Below the pieces are notes generated by a model, which saw only the letters and a list, made by a program, of their open reading frames with translations, was not told where the DNA came from and ran no database searches. Positions 57,693 to 64,000 of a DNA stretch of 64,000 nt are shown here, in pieces. Source of the DNA: Chalara sp. BL73 (lineage: Eukaryota > Ascomycota > Leotiomycetes > Helotiales); the NCBI GenBank assembly GCA_918026815.1, contig CAKJVC010000014.1, positions 496,001 through 560,000 on the forward strand, written 5' to 3'. How positions within the stretch are numbered: position 1 is the stretch's first letter; the number at the start of each line of letters is the position of its first letter. The translations under genes were made by a program, and so were the position numbers.

Positions 57693-59620
57693 TTACTCAG
57701 ATAGCTACATGGATAGACCTACAGGCTCTGGATCTTTGAAATCAATGTCGATTTAATAAACATCGGCACAGAATCTATTCGTGCCATGTTCACATTCCGC
57801 ATTTGGCGATTGGGATAAATGAAGCATGACGCGATGAGATCCGAAGTCAAAGTAAACCAATCACTCGCGAACATCTATAATCACATTTTCGATCGGCCGC
57901 TTGGTAAAACAATATATATGATACGACAAGGAGTCTGGAAGCGCTACTCTCAGGCGATTACCAGGTTGAAAAATAGGTCCATAGCGAGCCGGGCTCTCTT
58001 TGCCTTCCGATGATATAGACGGCAAAGGCTGGATATGGGCTGCCTTTTCAATAACCGGCTTGCACTTTATTCTGGGGTGCATATTGCGTAGCACGTCAGA
58101 TGCCGCGCAGCTTGGGAAGCACAACAATTTCTCCGTTCAGCTCTGCCTGGCCTTCTGGCTCATGCCTTGACATAGAGTCCCATTGCTGATATCAGCAGTG
58201 TTGCACGTAAAAGTGGATGCTGAACGTTCCACGGCCTTGCGGGCCGTTGCAATGGAGACTCTGGCGACTGCTGATCTCTGCTGAGTGTATTGTCTGGTGT
58301 ATTGGTGGTTGGTTGGTGAGGGAGGCGTCATCAACGACTGGGGATGCTCTGTGATGCCCTCTTAGATCTTGGCATTCAAGGGTCAAAATTTGTGGCATTC
58401 TAGGAATTCAAATGTGCCGCTTATTTTGACGACATTAATTATTATCAACTGCAACAACAGATCCATTTCGAAAATTGTTTTTTATATGGCACCTGTGCAT
58501 TCGTTAGAATGTCAACTTTGCTTCTCGTTGCTATTTCCCTACTCTACATTTTGGGTCGCTGAGACCGCATCTTTCAATGCTGTCATGAAATCTTGCCTTC
58601 ACCAAGACTTCATGAGCACCGGACAACTGAAGGTTCTCAATTTACCCGGAATAATAAAGGGGCTTGGGCGACGTCTATCAGATGGACTCCACCTCTGATT
58701 TTCTTGCCAGATGACCTTTACGTACGCCAATGAGTATCTTGGAAATATGGCTTTGGTGGTACCTGCAGCTCCAACATCTGTTCAAATCTGGTACATCGCT
58801 TGACCAGTGTCCTCGCCACCACAGGTGGAAGGTGATTCTTTCAGGCGCGGAGCCAGCGCTACTCCTAGCATTGTCTGACCCTAGGGAGTAGCTTTGATTC
58901 ACTGACTTTTTGTTAACTCCATTCTAAGTTTGTGCCTGTGAGCCATTTTTCAGAGGTTGGGTAATTGCTCACGTTCTTGCATGCAAACTGGGGGCCAAAC
59001 TTCGATTATCTTGCGCGAGGCTGGTAATGACGCGAGCAGGAATTTCTATTTTTGCACTAAATATGTGACTGCAAGCCCGGAATAACTATATTACTTCATG
59101 CGTCTTTCTATACTTGTGACATCCGAAGTATTATCAAATGATCTAGTGGGGTGACTATGGAAAGCAGTCAAATTGAGTTAATGTCTTTCTTGCCGCCCAT
59201 CCATTCAGATGTTGATCCGATGTCCGGCTATATTTCTCGGACCTGCCTCGCCGGCAATGTTATTCCGCCTCCGAAGGGGGCTTCAACTACGGCAGACATG
59301 ATAGGTTATGTCAGTCTCTGTCCGCGCACCTTACATATATTTCACTGCATGGAAGCGACCGGATAAAGGGTGTAGCTACCACAACTTCAGACGAAAATAC
59401 TATAGATCATGTGTAGGTAAATTGTTTTGCGGCGCTGGATCTCAAATTCAAGCTTTTTTAATCAATTCCCTCGGTTCCCTCGGCTGGCTTTGTCCTGCCC
59501 CTGCCTTGATGATGAGTTTGAAAATGTGTTTACCTGGAATAACTGCTCAAAGCTCTTTGGGTTTCCGGTAATTTCCCCCGAAGGTCTTGTTCTCGTTGGA
59601 CTTGGCGCATTTGGTATCTC

Positions 59621-59629
59621 TATATAAAG
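59621..59629 (+). promoter_or_regulatory. TATA box of the GH6 gene
   Basis: TATATAAAG lies 74 bp before ATG 59695 on the plus strand and is the best TATA element near it. Confidence 0.55.
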
Positions 59630-59694
59630 GCTCATTCTGACTTTTCTGGTATCTTGATTGTTACAACCAATTTTCTTGCTCTCATACAATCAAA

Positions 59695-61317
59695 ATGGGT
59701 CTCAAACACGCTGCCCTAGCTATCGCCGCGCTCGCAGGCAAAACCATGGCACAAGCTGCCGGTTATGCACAATGTATGTCTTAAGAGCACTTCGATCTAT
59801 AAAAACGTGATGCTAATGAAGGCTCAAGGTGGAGGAAACAATTACGCAGGCCCAACAACCTGCGTTGCTGGCTATACTTGCACTTATAGCAACCCGTGGT
59901 ACTCACAATGTCTGCCAGGTACTGGAACTACCACAGCAGCAGCTACAACAACACGTCCCACTACTTCAGGAAGTGTTTCTACTACTACAGCGCCAGGTTC
60001 AACCCCGACAACGACTGTTGCACCAGCTGTGGGCAATCCATTCTCTGGCGTCGCTCTTTACGCAAATCCATATTACGCCTCCGAGATCTCGACTTTAGCC
60101 ATCCCTTCTCTGACCGGCGCAATGGCCACGAAGGCTGCGGCTGTCGCAAAGGTTGGAACCTTCAGCTGGCTGTAAGAGCTTCACTAGATGAATATTCAAA
60201 AATCCCGCTAACTCATTCTTTAGTGATACTGCTGCCAAAGTTCCTCAGATGGGTACTTTCTTGGCCAACATCAGAGCTTTGAACAGGGCCGGCGCCTCAC
60301 CTCCAGTTGCTGGAACTTTTGTTGTCTACGATCTACCAGATCGTGATTGCGCTGCCCTGGCATCTAACGGAGAGTACAGCATTGCAGATGGCGGTGTCGT
60401 CAAGTACAAAGCCTACATTGATGCTATCAAAGCACAACTCATCACCTACTCAGATATCAAGGTCATCCTTGTCATTGGTATGCAGCTCTCTAAAGCCCAT
60501 CTTTCACAAACTGACTTTAGTCTAGAGCCCGATTCACTCGCCAACTTGGTCACAAACATGAATGTCGCAAAGTGCGCAAATGCAGCATCCACATACAGGT
60601 CCCTCACTGAATATGCGATCTCGACACTTAACCTGCCAAATGTATCCCAGTATCTTGACGCAGGTCATGGAGGTTGGTTGGGCTGGCCAGCCAACATCGG
60701 TCCAGCAGCCACAATGTTCGGAGAAATCTACAAGAATGCTGGTAGCCCGGCAACTGTTCGCGGTCTTGCCACGAACGTTGCCAACTATAACGCCTGGACC
60801 ATTGCTACCTGCCCATCGTACACCTCACCAAACCCCAACTGCGATGAAAAGAAATATATCAACTCCTTGGCACCACTATTGACTGCCGTGGGGTTCCCTG
60901 CTCATTTCATCATTGACACAGGTATGCTACGATATAGATTAACTTGGGGCAGACGCTGACTCGTATTTAGGCCGCAATGGTGTTCAGCCTACTGCCCAGC
61001 TCGCCCAGGGCGATTGGTGTAACGTTATCGGCACAGGCTTCGGTGTCCGGCCATCTACAAACACAGGAGATGCTCTTGCTGATGCTTTCGTCTGGGTTAA
61101 GCCAGGTGGAGAGTCCGACGTAAATCTCCATATTCTGTCTAACAAATTTTGAGGCTAAGGAGACTAACACTGATTCTAGGGAACCTCTGACACATCTGCT
61201 ACCAGATACGATGCTCACTGCGGTTATGCTGATGCGCTGAAGCCAGCCCCCGAAGCAGGAACTTGGTTCCAAGCATACTTTGCGCAATTACTCACCAACG
61301 CTAACCCAGCATTCTAA
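59695..61317 (+). CDS. cel6A: GH6 cellobiohydrolase (Cel6A/CBHII) with N-terminal CBM1
   Basis: The gene runs from ATG 59695 to TAA 61317 with about six exons and 440-450 residues. Signal peptide [22 protein letters not shown]1 in [18 protein letters not shown] and [13 protein letters not shown], split by the first intron; a Thr/Ser/Pro linker ([16 protein letters not shown]) that is likely O-glycosylated; then the GH6 domain from [15 protein letters not shown]. The general acid is the Asp in [13 protein letters not shown], and the second catalytic-region Asp is in [11 protein letters not shown], at the intron junction after VILVI. Other family marks are [38 protein letters not shown] and [13 protein letters not shown]. 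Cel6A cuts cellobiose from the non-reducing ends of cellulose in a processive way, outside the cell. The intron before EPDSL falls exactly in the active-site strand. Confidence 0.95.
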
Positions 61318-61763
61318 TCGCCTTTGGGATTGGTTTCGACCACACTCCCATGGCGTTGACTTGCTATTAAGGAACAACCCCTCAGCAGGTTATTGGTAAA
61401 AATCAATTTTGTAAATACATTTTTTTCGCTATTGTACATAAATTCCTCCGTCCGGAGTACATAGAATGACAATCGTATCAAAATTTCTTGGACACCTTAA
61501 CATTCAAACTTCTGACAAGAATCATCTTTCGAGCTTAATCGGCCCAATACTATTCCCGATGTCGAATTTTCGTTTTCCCAATGCTATGACCTCCTTCCTA
61601 TAACAATGTCCAAATAAGCATGGACATCGGAACAAAGCCCTCCTATCACCAAGCCAATCGTGTGCTCCCCCAGAATGTGGGGAACCCCGGATATTATAAT
61701 ACGCCAGGGGTCAGGGTCACATTCAGCGGAGGTGCTTTATCCGGGATATTTGCCCTGATATAG

Positions 61764-61790
61764 TGGCATCTATGGCATCTGTGGCATCAG
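61764..61790. repeat. Three 9-bp direct repeats (TGGCATC plus two bases)
   Basis: TGGCATCTA, TGGCATCTG and TGGCATCAG follow one another in an intergenic stretch upstream of the third AA9 gene. This is a small tandem repeat of unknown meaning. Confidence 0.85.
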
Positions 61791-62519
61791 AGATTACCCC
61801 GGTACGGGAAATACAAATGGACGGTTTGGGAGTTTATGCACCCCGCATTTAGGCATAACGCCACTTTCGACAGGGTAAGAAAAGTGAGATGTCGATTGAG
61901 GAATTGGTGGAGGGGAAGTCGACAGAAAGAGATTCCGAAGTAGTTTGAACGACGGTCTGCTTGACATAGAATGATGAGACTTTGATTATATAAAGTGCAA
62001 GCGGCATGGTGCTCGAGGATTTGCGTCTTTTGCGTAAACCGAAGCAGCACTTTTGAGTCTTGATCACAGCAGTATCTTATAGAATAACTCTCTACAAATA
62101 GGTGCCATAGCCGTACTGACCTTTTATGGATATATATATAATACATGTGTTTAGCCTCATAGTCAAGAGTGTGGACGAGATGTGAGAAGTCAATCACTTG
62201 AGCAGCCTTTCTTCGAACAAGGCAGCTATGTAAGATCAAGATTTTACTGACATTTAGTGGCTTCGTCTCGAATACGCCATGAAAGATATATAAACCACGT
62301 GCAAATCTTGAAATAAGGTGCAGCACTACCACAATGACGGGATGGCCTGGACAGCATCTTAGACATGCGAAGCGTGACATTGGATATGAAGAGGAAAGTA
62401 TCAAAATGGCGTACTACGGCTGGCGGCCCGCCATCAAAGCTCGATTTGCCGCTGCAGCCTTTCCCTGGAAAATCTGGGGAAGACATTGTGGAGAGTGGCT
62501 ATCAGAGGCTCGGTGTATA

Positions 62520-62525
62520 GGCTAA
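62520..62525 (+). promoter_or_regulatory. GGCTAA word, candidate Xyr1/XlnR binding site
   Basis: GGCTAA lies about 100 bp before ATG 62624. GGCTAA is the core site known for the (hemi)cellulase activator XlnR/Xyr1. A six-base word is common by chance, so this is weak. Confidence 0.35.
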
Positions 62526-62623
62526 GGTAGGTGTATACATTACGAAAATAGATAAGAACATCTTATGCCATTTCAACTGGAGACTTTGAGATACATTTCC
62601 ACAACCTCCTCTCAGTATTCAAG

Positions 62624-63670
62624 ATGAAGTCTTTCATGGGCTTGCTTATTGCTGCTGGTGGGCTTGTTGAGTTTGCAGCTGCTCATTGTATGCTCCAAGA
62701 TTGAGAAATGAGGGTGCAAAAGCAATACTAAAGCTGGCAGACCGCATCACGAGCCTGATAGTCAATGGGCAAAAGACCGCCGATTATCTTTATGTCAGGT
62801 AGAGCTCGCGATAAAACCGACTACAGAAGCTAAGCACGACTAGGCAAAATACAAATTATAATTCGCCCGTTACGGCAGTGACTTCTAACGATATAAGATG
62901 CAACACGGGGGGCCTGGCTTCTGGTCCTACAACAAGCACTGCTGCAGTGACCGCTGGATCAACTGTACAGTAGAATCTCAGCTTACCAAAACAAGAGGCT
63001 AACTCCTCTAAGATTGGCTTCGCTCTCGACCAATCAATCTTCCACCCAGGTAAGCAAATTTACGGACTCAAGAATAACATGCCATGCTGACACAAAATAA
63101 GGGCCGCTCCAAGTATATATCTCTAAGTCCACGGTTGCTGATGTGAAGAACTACGATGGCAGCGGCGGCTGGGCAAAGCTCGCCAGCATAACCGCAACCT
63201 TCCCGTCAGGTTCTGTGAACTGGCTGGCATCAAACCTCGCCCAATATACTTTTACTCTTCCTTCAAGTCTCGGTCAGCCTCTCACGCCGCTTCACATCTC
63301 AGAAAGGGTGAAAGACTCACGAGTATAGCACCTGGCGAATACCTGCTTCGAATGGAACATATCGCTTTGCATTCCGCTTCGACGAGCGGAGGCGCACAAT
63401 TTTATATCTCCTGTGCACAGATCAAAGTTTCTGGCTCGGGGAGTGGGACGCCGAGTCCTACTATTAAGCTACCCGGCGGATATTCGGTTGGTTTTTTGAT
63501 GAGTTTGGAGTAATAGGCGCTAATGATTGGCAGGCGAGTGATCCAGGAATTCTATTTAATTTGAATTATCCTATCCCTACAGCTGTAAGTTGGCATCCTT
63601 TATTTGGCGCTTCTTGTAGACTCATTAGCGCTAGTACACGGCACCAGGGCCAGCAGTGTGGAGAGGGTGA
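62624..63670 (+). CDS. AA9 lytic polysaccharide monooxygenase, third copy
   Basis: The start is ATG 62624 ([21 protein letters not shown]) and the stop TGA at 63668-63670, with about eight exons. A signal peptide is followed by the brace His, extended across intron 1 as [13 protein letters not shown]. Then come [41 protein letters not shown] (second His), [34 protein letters not shown], then [34 protein letters not shown] (Gln and axial Tyr) and [19 protein letters not shown], ending [11 protein letters not shown]. Long ORFs are not visible because of the introns, and a literal reading meets a TAG at 62971; that TAG lies in an intron with donor GTACAG at 62965, branch GCTAAC and acceptor AAG ending 63012. 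Exon junctions here were joined by eye and the total length was not checked. Confidence 0.85.
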
Positions 63671-63878
63671 AGGGAGCAATTGTTGGACAAGACTGCAGCG
63701 ACCTCAGTTATATTCGCAATATTCTGGCTACTTTTCAATATAATTATGTGCAGCCTCCGTTTTTCTACTTTGGTATGACCCATTCCATGGAGACCAAACA
63801 TCATGATCTTTTCCTATATACAATCATCTCATGCTCCTGGACACCAGACGCCACTTTCAGATCTTGCTTGCTGCCATC
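63671..63878. other. Convergent gap between the third AA9 gene and the PIP-box gene
   Basis: Two 3' ends meet in about 200 bp. No gene or repeat is seen. A plus-strand ORF across it (63604-63909) is a shadow of the last AA9 exon in another frame. Confidence 0.5.
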
Positions 63879-64000
63879 TCACCTACTAAAGAAATTCGTG
63901 ATTTTCTGAGTACCTTTTGCCTTGATCTGCGCCTTCTTCGGGCTCGCCTTCGCATTACTTGTAGCACTCCGCATCTTCGGATTTGTTGACGTTGAGGATG
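63879..64000 (-). CDS. C-terminus of a protein ending in a PCNA-interacting (PIP) box, partial
   Basis: A minus-strand frame is open from the window edge to TGA at 63881-63879. It reads SSTSTNPKMRSATSNAKASP, KKAQIKAKG, TQKITNFFSR. The last ten residues contain QKITNFF, a classical PIP box (Q-x-x-I-x-x-F-F), preceded by a Lys/Ala-rich, disordered tail. Such C-terminal PIP boxes occur in RNase H2 subunit B, in the Pol32/Cdc27 subunit of DNA polymerase delta and in several repair nucleases. The body lies outside this window, so the family cannot be chosen. A plus-strand reading of the same bases (VPFALICAFFGLAFALLVAL) is hydrophobic but has an upstream in-frame stop and no start, so it is less likely. 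Confidence 0.65.
   Translation of the reverse strand, partial: SSTSTNPKMRSATSNAKASPKKAQIKAKGTQKITNFFSR

Larger units (their letters stand above)
57596..59694. other. Divergent upstream region of the second AA9 and GH6 genes
   Basis: These 2.1 kb lie between two divergent cellulose-degrading genes and carry both promoters. No supported gene is in it. ORFs at 57819-58013, 58369-58698 and 59151-59571 lack domains. Candidate TATA boxes lie at 57685-57692 and 59621-59629. Confidence 0.45.
61318..62623. other. GH6 3' region and promoter of the third AA9 gene
   Basis: No supported gene in 1.3 kb. The minus-strand ORF at 61787-62404 (205 codons) has no domain and starts and ends in AT-rich DNA, so I do not call it. 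A triple repeat of TGGCATC is at 61764-61790 and a GGCTAA word at 62520-62525. Confidence 0.45.

Noticed and set aside
61787..62404. 205-codon minus-strand ORF between GH6 and the third AA9
   Set aside because: It lies in promoter-like DNA, shows no domain and has erratic hydrophobic and Cys-rich content typical of chance ORFs.
62965..63012. In-frame TAG at 62971 suggesting that the third AA9 gene is a pseudogene
   Set aside because: A 48-bp intron (donor GTACAG, branch GCTAAC, acceptor AAG) removes the TAG and joins VTAGST to [13 protein letters not shown], the expected AA9 sequence.
63910..64000. Plus-strand hydrophobic reading frame at the window end
   Set aside because: It has a stop just before it and no start; the minus frame on the same bases gives a PIP-box C-terminus with a proper stop.

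Overview
The window is nuclear DNA of a filamentous ascomycete (Pezizomycotina). Genes carry short 45-120 bp introns with GT-AG (rarely GC-AG) ends and CTAAC-like branch points. The families are typical of that group: a CpcB/RACK1 with an intronic snoRNA, DUF3632, a CnjB-type zinc-knuckle protein, AA9 monooxygenases and a GH6 cellobiohydrolase. The gene mix suits a plant-associated or wood/litter-degrading Leotiomycete-like fungus, but the class is inference. No protein-coding transposon, CRISPR array, rRNA or clean tRNA gene was seen.

Layout. 0.1-14.4 kb: FG-nucleoporin Nup2, a peroxisomal SCP2 protein, the very large Mus7/Mms22 repair protein (2207 aa from five exons) and a small membrane protein divergent from it. 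15-20.3 kb: a DUF726/TMCO4-type hydrolase broken by one extra T in a T7 run, an AT-rich gene-poor stretch with a tRNA-like fragment, and a DUF3632 gene. 21.6-30.2 kb: a zinc-knuckle protein with 11 CCHC motifs and a 12-nt microexon, a Kv-beta-like aldo/keto reductase, a single-pass membrane protein, and mitochondrial ribosomal protein L16. 30.5-45 kb: RFC1, a dienoyl-CoA isomerase-like protein, a 968-aa isochorismatase-like/AlkB/GST-like fusion, SOM1 divergent by 51 bp from a degenerate RecA/Rad51-like protein, TAF8 with a GC-AG intron, and COX7a/Cox9. 48.5-52.4 kb: RACK1 hosting a U24-type box C/D snoRNA, and an NCS1 permease. 55-63.7 kb: a cellulolytic cluster (AA9, AA9, GH6-CBM1, AA9), each predicted to be secreted. 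The window ends in the C-terminus of a minus-strand gene that finishes in a PCNA-interacting (PIP) box.

How genes relate. The last 9 kb form a functional group: AA9 enzymes cleave crystalline cellulose oxidatively and GH6 processes the new ends. The rest is mostly housekeeping. Several head-to-head pairs (Mus7/small protein, MRPL16/RFC1, SOM1/Rad51-like, TAF8/COX7a) share short promoters of 51-319 bp. For most multi-exon genes the proposed splice sites give a total coding length divisible by three and restore known motifs across junctions; where this was not done I say so. The most unusual items are the triple-domain fusion, the snoRNA with its 11-bp flanking stem, the CCHC microexon and the single-base frameshift in the DUF726 gene.
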